This document shows, piece after piece, positions 44,891 through 55,815 of a DNA stretch of 64,000 nt. The stretch is taken from NCBI GenBank assembly GCA_023374045.1, contig CM041780.1:89245627-89309626 (forward strand). Reading direction: 5' to 3'. The position numbers and the translations under genes were made by a program. The notes beneath the pieces are model-generated. The model searched no databases and had not been told where the DNA came from. It was given only the letters and a program-made list of their open reading frames with translations. The stretch comes from Limonium bicolor. Lineage: Eukaryota; Streptophyta; Magnoliopsida; Caryophyllales; Plumbaginaceae. Position 1 is the first letter of the stretch. Each line of letters starts with the position of its first letter.

Positions 44891-46368
44891 GAGCACACTC
44901 TCTCCATTCGCTAGTCTCTCATACTAGCTTGGTTGAAGAGGTGCGGAGTGCTCAGATGACGGATCAGTATATGGTGGAGATTAGACAGAAGCTTATTGAT
45001 GGCACATTCGAGGGTCAGAAGTACGACTTTAGACTCCATGATGATGACCTGATTAGGCTCAATGGCAGATTATGTATACCGAGGAGTAGCGCTGAGCTGA
45101 AGGAGCGCATATTGAGTGAATCCCATTGTTCTACGACTTCGATTCACCCGGAGCTTCAAAGATGTATAAGGGTATGAAACGTTATTTCTGGTGGGCTGGA
45201 ATGAAAAAGGATGTGAATGATTATGTGTTGAGGTGTCTCACTTGTCAGAAGGTCAAGTTTGAGCACCGACGGCCTGGTGGTATGGTACAGCCAATGCCAG
45301 TGCCTGAGTGGAAGTTCCATGACATATCTATGGACTTCGTGGTAGGGCTTCCGCCTACAAGGGGAGGTCTGAATATGATTTGGGTTGTGGTAGACCGACT
45401 GACCAAGGTGGCTCGATTCATACCGATGAAGGACACTGGAAAGTGGCTAGCTTGCAGAGCTCTTCGACAGAGAGATTGTTAGACATCATGGGTGCCAAAG
45501 ACGATTGTATCTGATAGAGATACAAGATTCTTATCGAGGTATTGGAGATCCACACGAGAAGCACTGGGTACTGAACTGAAATTGAGCACAGCGTTTCACC
45601 CACAGACAGATGGTCAGAGAGAGTGCACCATCCAGACACTTGAGGATATGTTACGTGCATGTGCACTTGACTTTCAGACCAGCTGGATTGATAAGTTACA
45701 CCTGATCGAGTTTAGTTACAACAACAGTTACCTGCTTCGATCAAGATGTCTCCCTTCCAGGCATTGTACGGTAGACCATGCCGCACGCCTTTATGCTGGG
45801 ATGAGTCGAGTGAGACGGTCATTATAGGACCAGAGTATCTGGAACAGGTTCAGGCAGAAGTTCGCCAGATCCGGGCTAACATGAGAGCAGCTCAGGATAG
45901 ACAGAAGTCGTACGCTGATGTGCGTAGACGTGACCTGGAGTTCGCCGTAGGCGATCAGGTATTTCTTAGGGTATCCCCCATGAAGGGAGTATTTCGTTTT
46001 GGCTAGAAGGGCAAGTTGAGCCCGAAATATGTGGGTCCTTATGTTGTGACGGAGCGGATCGGCCGGTAGCTTATAGACTTGATTTACCCGCCGAGCTGGG
46101 CAAGGTACATGATGTATTTCATGTGTCCCAGTTGAAGAAGTATATGTCTCATCCGTCTCATGTGCTTCAGCCTGAAAGGCTAACCTTAGAGCCGACCATG
46201 CGATCAGTGGAACTCCCGTACAGATTCTAGATAGATACTACTCGAGACACTCGCCATAAGTCCGTGAGACTGGTGAAGGTCCTCTGGTCTAACCAGGACG
46301 TTGAGGAGGCCACTTGGGAGCTGGAGGATAAGATGAAGGTGAAGTACCCGTCATTGTTTACTTCTTAG
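44891..46368 (+). pseudogene. Element P integrase and chromodomain
   Basis: The zinc region has [13 protein letters not shown] (about 45236) with preceding His residues in SHCSTTS and IHPELQ. The core has [12 protein letters not shown] (first Asp, about 45325), VSDRDTRFLSRYW (second Asp, about 45511), FHPQTDGQRECTIQTLED (Glu, about 45615). The C-terminal part has RRRDLEFAVGDQVFLRVSP, then a stop (TAG, about 46005), then YVGPYVVTERI and a chromodomain-like end VKVLWSNQDVEEATWELED to the stop at 46366-46368. Frame changes at about 45170, 45480, 45735 and beyond. Confidence 0.88.
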
Positions 46369-46655
46369 TGTTATATGATAGGGTACGGGGCGTACCCCTT
46401 TTAAGGGGGGTAGAGCCGTTTCGGTTGTGGATGTGTTCGACATGTATTATATACATTGTCTATGTTATGTTACAGACCGTTGTGTCTGAATGGTATTAGT
46501 GGTCTGGACCTTGAGTCCGTTGTGTGTGTAAGTATGATGGTAATGTGGTAATGATTTTTTTGGAAGTATTATTATAAGATTTTTCCCCGTGTTCTAATAT
46601 TAAGATATGTGGGAAGTGTGAACTTTGGGGACAAAGTTCTTTAAGGGGGGTAGAT
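46369..46655 (+). other. Element P 3' untranslated region and two polypurine tracts
   Basis: The first tract TTTTAAGGGGGGTAGAG (about 46399-46415) follows a GGGTACGGGGCGTACCC hairpin near the pol stop. The second tract TTTAAGGGGGGTAGAT (46640-46655) abuts the 3' LTR, after hairpin AACTTTG-GGGA-CAAAGTT (46621-46638). Confidence 0.85.
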
Positions 46656-49600
46656 TGAAATACCCCAAACCTAGGTATGTTGTTTAAACATTAAAACATG
46701 ATTTATTAAGACAAGAAAATGTCTTAGAAACATTAGTAAACAATTTAAACCATAAAGAATACAATTAAACACCTTAAGGTCAATAAAGGCCAAAATGTGG
46801 TCTAAGCTTGGAATAAGCTTGGGTAAGACCTAATGAACTTACCAAGACCTTATTAATATATTGATGAACATATTAAATCAATTACCAAAGAAAAACCAAG
46901 CTTGAAAACAAGTTAAAACACAAAATGTGCTTTAAGAAGTCTTAAAGCATTTTTGAAAAATTGTCTTGTAAATGAGTTTTGAGTGGCTAAATGTCCATCA
47001 TTACTCTTAAATATATATGTGTACTATATAATATCACATTTGGGTGGCTATATCAATAGGAAATCAAAATTTCACTTCTATGTGCCTTGTTTTTATGAAT
47101 AGTGATTTTAATAAGCTATTTTGTAACATATGTTATCTTAAGTAATTAAATTGACAAATAAAGACTAAAATACCCTTATGTAATAAAGGGGGCCGGTTTC
47201 TTAAGTGTGGTGACTCACCACTCACTTGTTAACATGTTAAATAAATAAGATGACTAGTTTAGTTACTATTTACTTTATAAGAACAAATATCTTCTTAAAG
47301 CAAATTCTATCTTCATTCTCATTTCCCTCCTCCATTTCACACGGTTCCAAACTCCATCTCCTTCTTCTTGCTGCTCTCTCACGGTAATATTCACCACCAC
47401 CATTAAAACTCTAGCTTTGACCCCTTGTAAAATCTAGCTCACTTGTCCAAATAAAAAACAAAACACCACCAATCTCTTCCTCTCATCAAGCTCTTCATTT
47501 CTATCTTCTCAAACTTCAAGAGCCCCATTTCGGTGCCATGGAGTTCCACCATTGAAGGAGCTTGAGCTTGTCTTTCTACATATTATTGATCTCCTTTGCT
47601 TCTAGGTAAGGAATCTCAAAGAAAAACCAAGTTTCCTTCATGTTTTTGCGTTTTGACCAAAAATGTACATTGATGGAGCTTTTGTGTGACCTTGTTCTAG
47701 CTTCATTCCAACCTTTCATGGACTAGGTGGAGTCCTCTCTTCATAGATATTCAAACTCTCTTCAAAGATCAAGGTAAAACAACTACATTAATGTTTTTGA
47801 AACAATGTAAAATTAGGGTTTACAATGAGATGAAGCTTAAAGCTTGAATACTCATTATGATGTTTGTATTGTTTAGAACTTGACAAGGAATCAAATACCT
47901 TACCGGTTTTATAAGGAAACAAGAAAGAAGTTGTTTGGAAAAGAGGTAAATATACTAACTTAATGTTGTTTTAATGCCTTAGGAGAAATGAGCTTATAAT
48001 GCTTGTTAAAACTACCTAAAGAGCAAAAGGTGAATGACCTAGTAAATGTTCTCAAGGAGACTAGTAAAAGAACATATGTCTTGTTGTATGTATTTGCAGG
48101 TCAAAGGCTTATATATTATGGAAATTCAGTGTTTATGATTTAAGCACTTTAAGGGCCTAAGAGCCATGCATTTTAAGGGCCTAAGTGCCATGCAATTTAA
48201 GTTATGTATTATATTTTAGTATAGTGAGATTTGAGTGAAGTTTGTGTATGAGAGTGTTCTGGTGATTCTTAGTGTTCTTGGGTGTTTAATGGTGAAAACA
48301 ATGTGCTTTGGTGTAACAAAATGCTAGGAGAACCTATGTCGAAATTTAGGAAATGCATAAGGAGTTCAAGATGTTTTAAGGAATTTTGATGAACAAGGAA
48401 GTGTTCTAGAGTGTAATAAGGACTTAGGCATTATCTTGAGGTTTTAGTATATACCAAAGTCATTTTGGACTTAGGTTGAGACTTAGGCAAACTTTGGTAA
48501 AATAAGGAGAAAGTGTAAGCTTAAAAAAAGGGATTTCAAGGATGACATAAGGAGTTTAAGTTTGTAAGAAATTATGTTTAAGTAATGAATTGTGTGGAAG
48601 AAATATCTTGGTATAATGATTAGAATAGGCAAGGAATGCCACTTAGAAACCTTAGGAGAAGATACTATAAGTGTTGGAGGCTTTGGAGAAATTTGGTTAG
48701 TGTTTAAAGGCTTAGAAATTGAGTATTATGCCTTGTCCGAACTTCCGTCCGGATATGGAAGTTCGGACAGGCTCTGTTGGGTAAAAGAATTCTCACTCGC
48801 GAACAGTGTCCGAACTTGGGAAGTCCGGACACTAGTTCGGACGTACCCATTCTTCCTTAGGATTATCCTCGAACTGTGTCCGAACTTGGGAAGTCCAGAC
48901 ACATGTTCGGACGCATGGATTTCTGTCTAGAATCGTTCTCGACTCACGTCCGAACTTCCGAAGTCCGGACATAAGTTCGGACGTGTGTCTGTTTTCTGTC
49001 TAAAGTCACGGCTTGCGTCCGAACTTGGAGGTTCGGACACAAGTTCGGACAGGCCACAATATGGACCAAAAATGTTGTTTTAAGAAGGGAGATGTTATCT
49101 AAAAATGGTAATAAGTTAGTAATGATATTATAAGGTTATATAAGGCATGTTAGGAGTGTTATAATGGTAATTAAAATGGTGAACAGTTATAACAAGTGTG
49201 AAAGTAAAGTAAAATAGATATGTGAAGTAACAAGTTAATGATGGACTAGTGCGTTAATTAACCGACGTTACTAATGTGTTTAGGATTCTCTCAAGGTGGA
49301 AACGAAACGAGGCAAGGACCAAGGTATGGTTTTCTTGCAGTCTGTTGTCTACCGGTTTACACCGGCTTGGGTGTTGTTTGCTTTTCTGTGTGTTACGACC
49401 TTATAAGATTAAGGCATAAAAGAGTTTACGGTTGTTATATATTATGATGTTGTATTATTTGACTCCCTTCCCTTGGTGTGTCTAACAAGACCTAGACATT
49501 TGCTTGTGTGTGACTTAATAATGTATTGTGTGATCACTAACAAGTGCTAACCGGGGAGTGAGGAGTCCGGTCATGTTCCGGCCACGCGTGTGAGGACGGG

Positions 49601-50474
49601 AGTCGATGTCATATCCGGTTCGGCTCTCTTGGTGTATGTATAGGTTGTATTCCAATTTGGTCTCAACCTTCCCTTAGCTTATCCAAAGCTAGTTTACTGA
49701 CTCACGTCGGGCCACAGGGGCATACAAATGTTATTTTGGTGTGCTTGGGATTACTATATCCGACACACCTGGGTATAAGTTAACTGTTCGATATAACTGG
49801 ACGGTAACGAGGTTGGTAACGAGCTTAGCATGAGATTGGCAATAATCTCTAGGCTCACTATGTATACTAACTATGGTGGAAGGTTCCTTGTGTGAACTGG
49901 TTTTATGTGTTATGTATTGTTGTGGTGCTATGCAATTTCCCTTGCTATGCTATGGTATATATATGTTGGATGTTTAAAATGAATGCCATGTTATCATGAC
50001 AATTGGTTGCGCGTATCCCGGTAGCGATGGGCTGCGCGTTAACCATACCAGCAAAGGTTGCTGACCCCCTCGGGGGCTCCATATTTTTACTGCAGGATGA
50101 GGATCGAAGAAGCGGAGTGGCTCTAGATCCTAGGTCGTTGATGTACTTTTGGTTATTTTGGTTGTTGAGCCCGGGATGCGCCTGTGCTCCCGAGGCATTA
50201 CGTTTTGGTACCGTTTGTTAAACAGTAGTGGATGTTTACAGTTGGTAGTTGTGATGTAAATTAAATACTCGGTATTGTTGGTTATGTATATATGTGGATG
50301 TTAGGACCTATGCTCGGGAGTCTGATCATCAGACCGATACACTTGTATTTATTCTGCCTAGTTAACCACGTGGGTGGTTAACGGCGTTGTAACACCAAAG
50401 CGTTTAGTTATTGTTTGGTTGGTTATTTCCGCTGCGATTTCGGTAGTTGGTAGGGGCGTTGTAGGGGTGTTACA
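46656..50474 (+). repeat. Element P 3' LTR (3819 bp)
   Basis: Pairs with 36376-40203. Most differences seen are 1-2 bp indels in short homopolymers, with few substitutions. Contains the hairpin array (48734-49052) and U5 hairpin (50361-50382). Confidence 0.95.
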
Positions 50475-50479
50475 ACAAT

Positions 50480-51440
50480 ATCCTCCTTCATCTGATCTAG
50501 GTACTCCGGCCCTAAGATGGTATTCTCACTGGCCTCGTCCCAACAAAGAGGTGTCCTAGAAGGCCTGCCGGACAATGCCTGAAATGGTGGCATCTGAATG
50601 GATGCATGACAGTTGTTGTTGTATGCAAACTCGATCAGATGTAGCCGGTCTATCCAGCTTTCCTGGAAGTCTAAGGCACAAGCTCTAAGCATGTCCTCTA
50701 ATGTCTGAATGGTTCTTTCACTCTGACCGTCTGTCTGTGGGTGGAAGGCGGTACTTAACTTCAGCTTCGTACCCAATGCCTCCTGAACTTGTTGCCAAAA
50801 TCTGGAGAGAAATCTGGAATCTCTATCTGACACGATCGACTTAGGTACACCGTGGTGTCTAATGATCTCTTTCTGGAAGAGGCCGCCAACTTGGGGACTT
50901 TCCAAGTGTCCTTGATAGGAATAAACCTTGCTACCTTTGTCTGTCTGTCGATGATGACCCATATCATGTTTGCACCTCCTCTGGTCGGTAAGACCGACCA
51001 CAAAGTCCATAGATATAATTTCGAATTTCCAATATGGAATGGGCATCGGCTGTACTAAAACCGCCCGGTCTCCGGTGCTCAAATTTTACTTTCTGACAAG
51101 TCATACATCTGGCCACAAACTCTGCAACATCCTTCTTCATACCACTCCACCAGAAATGTAATTTCAGATCCTTGTACATCTTGGATGACCCTGGATGTAC
51201 TGATAAGGAAGAGCAACGAGCTTCTTGTAATATTTTCTCCTTCAAGTCGGGGCTGGACTCTGGTATGCACAAACGACCATTTAGTCTGATTAAACCATCT
51301 TCACTGAGTACAAAGTCATACTTCTGTCTCTCAAAAATACCGTCAGTCAACAGCTGCCTGATAGTCTGCATGTACTGGTCATTAACTTGAGCACAACGTA
51401 CTTCCTCGATGATACTGCTATCGCCTGTCATAGCAAATAA
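50480..51440 (-). pseudogene. Element M integrase, N-terminal and catalytic part
   Basis: Sense reading: [14 protein letters not shown] zinc part (about 51100), ISMDFVVGL (first Asp, about 51020), SIVSDRDSRFLSRFW (second Asp, about 50830), FHPQTDGQSERTIQTLED (Glu, about 50730), RTPLCWDEASENTILGPEYL. The reading reaches 50480, where element P is inserted, and continues at 36370. Frame changes at about 51060 and 50960. Confidence 0.88.
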
Positions 51441-51900
51441 GGAATGAGCTCTACGGCTTAGGGCGTCAGCAACTACATTTGCCTTGCCCTCCTTGTACCT
51501 GAGGTCGATGTCGTAGTCCTTCAGAAACTCGACCCATCGCCTCTGTCTCATGTTTAGCTCCTTCTGAGTGAATAAATGCTGTAGGCTCTTATGATCTGAG
51601 TAGACTGTGACTGTAACTCCATACAAGTAGTGGCGCCAGATTTTCAGTGCAAACACTACTGCTCCCAATTTCAAATCATGTGTCGGGTAGTTTTCTTCAT
51701 GTTTCTTCAGCTAACGTGATGCATAAGCGACAACCTTGCCATGCCGCATGAGTACACACCATATCCCTGTTCCTGAGGCATCACAATACACTTCAAACCC
51801 ATCGGTCCCCTCTGGAATGGTGAGATGGGCGCCGACGTCAGTAGGTCCTTCAGTGTCTATAAGGAACGCTCACAATCCTTAGTCCATACAAATGGAACTT
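51441..51900 (-). pseudogene. Element M RNase H domain
   Basis: Sense: [19 protein letters not shown] (with the Glu position altered to Lys in DLKLGA), [23 protein letters not shown] (about 51450). The first aspartate region (VYCDASGTGIW) is at about 51770-51800. A stop and a frame change occur near 51710. Confidence 0.84.
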
Positions 51901-52900
51901 CCTTCTTCATCAGACTAGTAATTGGTTTCGCCAGTTTGGAGAAGTCTTGGACAAATCTTCGGTAGAAAGAAACCAGCTAATCCCAAGAAGCTACGGCTAT
52001 TTGTCACTGTCTTTAGCTGGGCCAAGTCTTAACTGCCTCAATCTTTGCAGGGTCTATAGATATACCACTGGCTGATATCACATGTCCTAGAAAAGATACA
52101 CTGTCTAACCAGAAGTCACACTTTGAAAGCTTGGCATACAATTGGTTCTCTCTCATGGTCTGCAAAACTTGCCTCAGATACACCTCGTGCTCATCCTTAG
52201 TCTTAGAATAGACTAGAATGTCGTCGATGAACACAACCACTGATGAGTCTAGCTGTCCTCTAATTAATCAGTTCATAAGATCCATGAATATAGCTGGGGC
52301 GTTCGATAAGCCAAATGGCATTACTGTGAACTCATAGTGCCCATAGTGCGTTCGAAAAGCTGTCTTCTCTATATCTCCATCCGCTATCCATATCTGATGG
52401 TATCCAGATCTAAGGTCAATCTTTGAGAAAACTGTAGCACCTCTCAATTGGTCGAACAGGTCGTCAATCCGTGGTAAAGGGTACTTATTCTTTACTGTCA
52501 CTGCATTTAGCTCCCGGTAGTCAATGCAGAGTGCCGCTACCATCCTTCTTCTTTACAAATAGTACGGGTACTCCCCATGGTGATGCACTTGGTCTGATAA
52601 AACCCTTATCAAGCAGATCTTCTAACTGGATCTTCAACTCCCTCATCTCTGTTGGTGCCATTCGATAGGGTGCCTTAGCAATAGGCCCCATGCCTGGTAT
52701 TAAATCGATGGAGAACTCAACATCTCGTTTGGGTGGCATCCCTGGTAATTCTTCAGGAAATAGATCAGAGAAATCTGATATGACTGGTATGTCTGACTGT
52801 GTCTACTCTTCCTGCCTCATGTCCTGGACATAGCACAAGTAGACTAGTTGTCCTTTCCTGACCTTCTTCATCAAGGTTATAGCAGATACTAGCTTGAAAG
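51901..52900 (-). pseudogene. Element M reverse transcriptase
   Basis: Sense: [19 protein letters not shown] (about 52740), [74 protein letters not shown] (to 52268), active site [11 protein letters not shown] (about 52225), [12 protein letters not shown]. Frame changes near 52540 and 52265 and a shift near 52010 break it. Catalytic Asp residues are kept. Confidence 0.9.
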
Positions 52901-52997
52901 TCGGCTCTCTGGGAGTACTGCGATAGGAGACTGTCTTGCCCTTCGGGCTCTTCAGTAGTAATCTATGCTCTGCACAATGTAGTCGACCCTTATACTT

Positions 52998-53329
52998 CTA
53001 TAGCCAATCCATGCCCATGATGATGTCAAAGCCCAAATTATCCAGCTCTATCAAATCCGCGTGAAAATCTTCATTCTTGATATTAATCTGAACTCCCGTG
53101 TGAAGTTTCATGCACCTCACTCTCTCCTTCATCGGTAGTGTGACTAGGAAATCTGAGAGAGGCTCAGGGGTTGTCTCTAACTTCCTTGCTAATGCAAAGG
53201 ATATAAAGGAATGAGACGCTCCTGAATCGAACAGTATCGATGCACTCACGCCATTTACAGTGAAGGTTCCCATGATGACATTCCCCTTATCCTTGGCCTC
53301 GGTCCTGTCCAACACATTTAGAACAGCTC
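52998..53329 (-). pseudogene. Element M protease
   Basis: From the proposed splice acceptor: AVLNVLDRTEAK, GNVIMGTFTVNGV, catalytic ILFDSGASHSFISF (about 53225), then TLPMKERVRC and FDIIMGMDWL (about 53010). The domain itself is an unbroken frame; a stop follows MDWL at 52998. Same architecture as P. Confidence 0.88.
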
Positions 53330-54326
53330 CTCTATTGGACTCGTGGCATGGGGTTAACAATTCGTAAGATAGTGAGGTTGGGGTGTATGTCTCAAAGGAA
53401 TTCAAATGTCATACATTAATCCAATGATCCTTACATACAGTTTCCATAATTACATCAATATGTGTCTAAACGTCAAATTTAACCGTCCTGGTTTCAGATG
53501 GGTAGTATTTACTAAGGTCGATGGGGTTGTATTCAACTTAATGTCCTTAATCCCATGGTACACTAGTCTGGATTCTCCACCAAATATCAACACGTCTCCT
53601 GATTTCAAAACAATCTTGCTCGCCTTGTCCATCCTCTTCTGGTCACCGTACAGAAACTCAGCATCATCTCCAATGGAGAATGATACAACTGGTATCCCTT
53701 TGGTAATTGACTCAGATGTCTCATCTTGGTCCTGGTGTAATCCAAGTTTTCCCCCTTTCTCATAGAAGTTCACAATACAAATGTCGGCATTCATGTCTGG
53801 TATGGGGTTTGTTTCTAATTGTTGTGCAATCTTGACCGCTTCTGTCACCAAGGTTTGAAAAATGTTGGGTATCCTAGGAACTCGTGCTCCATATACTTTT
53901 CTTACCCCTCCATACAACCTAGTTTGTGGATCCCAATTCTTACCCATACACATCATATATAATTTAAGTTTTGACCCGCTCTCGTATCCTGGAGTGTAAA
54001 ATCCTCCAAGTCCTACTCCCATAGTTCTACATTCATTTACAATGGCTATTGTTCATCTAGGGTTAGGTATTGCTTGAGTAGGATCATGCCGGGTCGAAGT
54101 ACTTGGCACTCTGCCTCTGGATATTCCCGACCTTCGCTCAAAGGCTCAGGTGATCTCGGTCTCATAGGTAAGGGGTAACAAATGTCAAAGTATCCTATTA
54201 GGTGAGAGGTTTCCTAAGTTAGGTCTCTCTAAATGTGATTCGCATTAAACACATACAAGTCTCATCGCTTGATAACTGTAAACACACATTCATGCTTCAT
54301 GCTTTTGGTTTAGGTCTTAGGCTTAC
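53330..54326 (-). other. Putative alternative intron containing the AlkB-like ORF, element M
   Basis: Donor GTAAGCC after GATACCG (54327), phase 1 as in P. The gag frame meets TAA 13-15 nt inside. The acceptor AATAGAG ends at 53330, and joining keeps the frame into AVLNVLDRTEAK of protease. A second possible acceptor (CCTAACTTAG, about 54210) lies upstream of the AlkB frame. Confidence 0.6.
53450..54022 (-). CDS. AlkB-like Fe(II)/2-oxoglutarate dioxygenase carried by element M
   Basis: Second, diverged copy of the ORF in P. The open frame of 190 codons has iron ligands H96 and D98 (GLHQDQDE), H156 (VYHGIKDI) and R180-L-N-L-T-F-R186, all intact, plus MMCMGKNWDP and CIVNFYEKGGKLG. Homology with P continues upstream to about 54135 (PEAECQVLRPGMILL, matching EQCQVIQPGMILL), broken by a stop/indel near 54048. 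So the real start is probably the ATG in RPGMILL or further upstream. By eye about 68% identical to P over 180 residues, higher than gag of the same two elements. Neighbouring RT and integrase are frameshifted while this catalytic core is not. Confidence 0.9.
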   Translation of the reverse strand: MGVGLGGFYTPGYESGSKLKLYMMCMGKNWDPQTRLYGGVRKVYGARVPRIPNIFQTLVTEAVKIAQQLETNPIPDMNADICIVNFYEKGGKLGLHQDQDETSESITKGIPVVSFSIGDDAEFLYGDQKRMDKASKIVLKSGDVLIFGGESRLVYHGIKDIKLNTTPSTLVNTTHLKPGRLNLTFRHILM

Positions 54327-55584
54327 CGGTATCGCGCTGAGTGCTAGTCTCAGCGCCCGAAGCTCCCACTGAGTACAGGGTGTTTTCTGCCTGGTACGAT
54401 CTCCTTGCCCTTCTGCTGTGCAGTTGCAGATGGCTGTCCCGTCGGACCTCTAGTGTAGATGTTATTCTGTGGCGCTTGGCCTCCTCGTGATCCACTTGCC
54501 TCTATAGCTGGGGTTCTTTGTGAGTCTCTGGATCCCTTGTACACCCGGCTTCCGGGGTTGGAAAAGCACTCGTACTCCCTGTGAGCTTCTTTCTTGCAAT
54601 AGCGGCACTCAACCTTCTTGCCTGAGCAGTCTACGCCAGGGTGATCGTTTCCACATCACTTGCAGTAGTAATGGTGCTGGGGTGGCTTAGTGCCCCTGGG
54701 TGGTGCAGATCTAAGCGGTTGAGCATTAATAGCTGGGCCGGTCAGGCGAGGGACCTGCTCCTTGGCCTTCTGACTCTGGTAGTCCTTCCGCTTTTCTTCT
54801 TATCGAAGAATTTCTTTCCCCGCTTGTTGTAACCGCCAGAATTCACTCCCCCATCCTCTCCTTCAGAATTCTTTCTTCTTTCCTTAGATCTCCTCCCTGT
54901 TCTGCAGTATCAGCTCTATTGCCGATGTGGCGTCAAAGCATTCCTGTATGTGGTGAAACGTATGGCTCCCATGAAACCCTGGATGCGATACAGCAAACCT
55001 CCTCTAAATTTCTGGATTTTTACTGTGTTGGAGTAGTCGACCCCTGGTCTGTAGTCCAGTAGACTGATAAACTTGGCATAATACTCATCAACTGTCTGGC
55101 TCCCTTGAATCAGAGTCTTGAACTCCTGTCTCTTTCTCTGCTTCAGGTGTTCGGGGTAGTACTTGTTCCGCAACACCTCCACGAATGATGTCCAGTCAAA
55201 GTTTGGTGTGGCTCTATGGTGGCCCTCAACCGACCGCCACCATATGTCTGCTGCGTCCTTCAGGTTGTATGCTGCAATGTCTACCTTTTGGTCTTCCGGA
55301 ACTCTAACAGCCTTGAATGCCTTCTGGTGCTCCACAATGAATTTCTCCAGTAACGCGGGGTCTGGTTCCCCCGAATATGTCGGTACTCTAGCGTCTACCA
55401 CGCTCTTCAGCCAGTTAGTCTCCCTGGGCTGTGGCGGGTGGGGTATGGCTCCCACAAACTGAGTCCCTAGCTGTGCGGCGAAGGCTGCCATGGCCTCTAC
55501 TAGGCCTCGTATCTCCGGAGCATCTGCCGGTGTCTCGCGACCACGTCCACTGCTGCCTCCACGTGGTCTACCACTTCTCGACAT
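54327..55584 (-). pseudogene. gag: Element M gag, intron-less form, with zinc knuckle
   Basis: The ATG at 55582-55584 starts MSRSGRPRGGSSGRGR. The core has PRETNWLKSVVDAR, AAYNLKDAADIWWRSV, VLRNKYYPEHLKQRKR, VDEYYAKF, in one frame to about 54945. It then continues in other frames: ECFDATSAIELILQ follows directly where P has intron 1, and PLRSAPPRG runs to YYCK-stop-CGNDHPGVDC, CRYCKKEAHREYEC (zinc knuckles, about 54660-54570) where P has intron 2. The end QRDTG precedes the proposed donor at 54326. Frameshift near 54945 and a TGA in place of Trp in the first knuckle break it. Confidence 0.86.
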
Positions 55585-55781
55585 ATATAGGATAGTATAC
55601 TATTATTACTACTCAGTGTAGCACCGTTTTGTTTTTACATTCACAATCAATATGTGCAAGAAAGTCTAAGTACTAGCAATAAAGTATCCCTAAAAGTTTC
55701 CTTCTAAGTCACGAATCCTCATAGACGTTTTCCCGTATCCCAAAATTCCTATGCTCACTGTTCTTGACTCAATATCTCTTC

Positions 55782-55809
55782 ATCAGAGCGGAACTCCGCT
55801 CTGATACCA
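55782..55809 (-). other. Element M primer binding site (tRNA-iMet) within a hairpin
   Basis: Sense TGGTATCAGAGC (55809-55798). ATCAGAGCGG, loop AGTT, CCGCTCTGAT pair fully (55805-55782). Compared with P the tenth pair is G-C in place of A-T, a compensated change. Confidence 0.88.
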
Positions 55810-55815
55810 CTTTTT

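Larger units (their letters stand above)
36376..50474 (+). mobile_element. Element P: Tekay-type chromovirus carrying an AlkB-like ORF, 14.1 kb
   Basis: Complete LTR retrotransposon inside the integrase of M. LTRs 36376-40203 and 46656-50474 are nearly identical. tRNA-iMet primer site at 40209-40220, gag with two introns, zinc knuckle, AlkB-like ORF in a third intron, protease, RT, RNase H, integrase with chromodomain, two polypurine tracts. Target duplication ACAAT. pol has several single-base frame changes and stops, so it is not functional as read, yet LTR identity says it moved recently. Confidence 0.94.
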
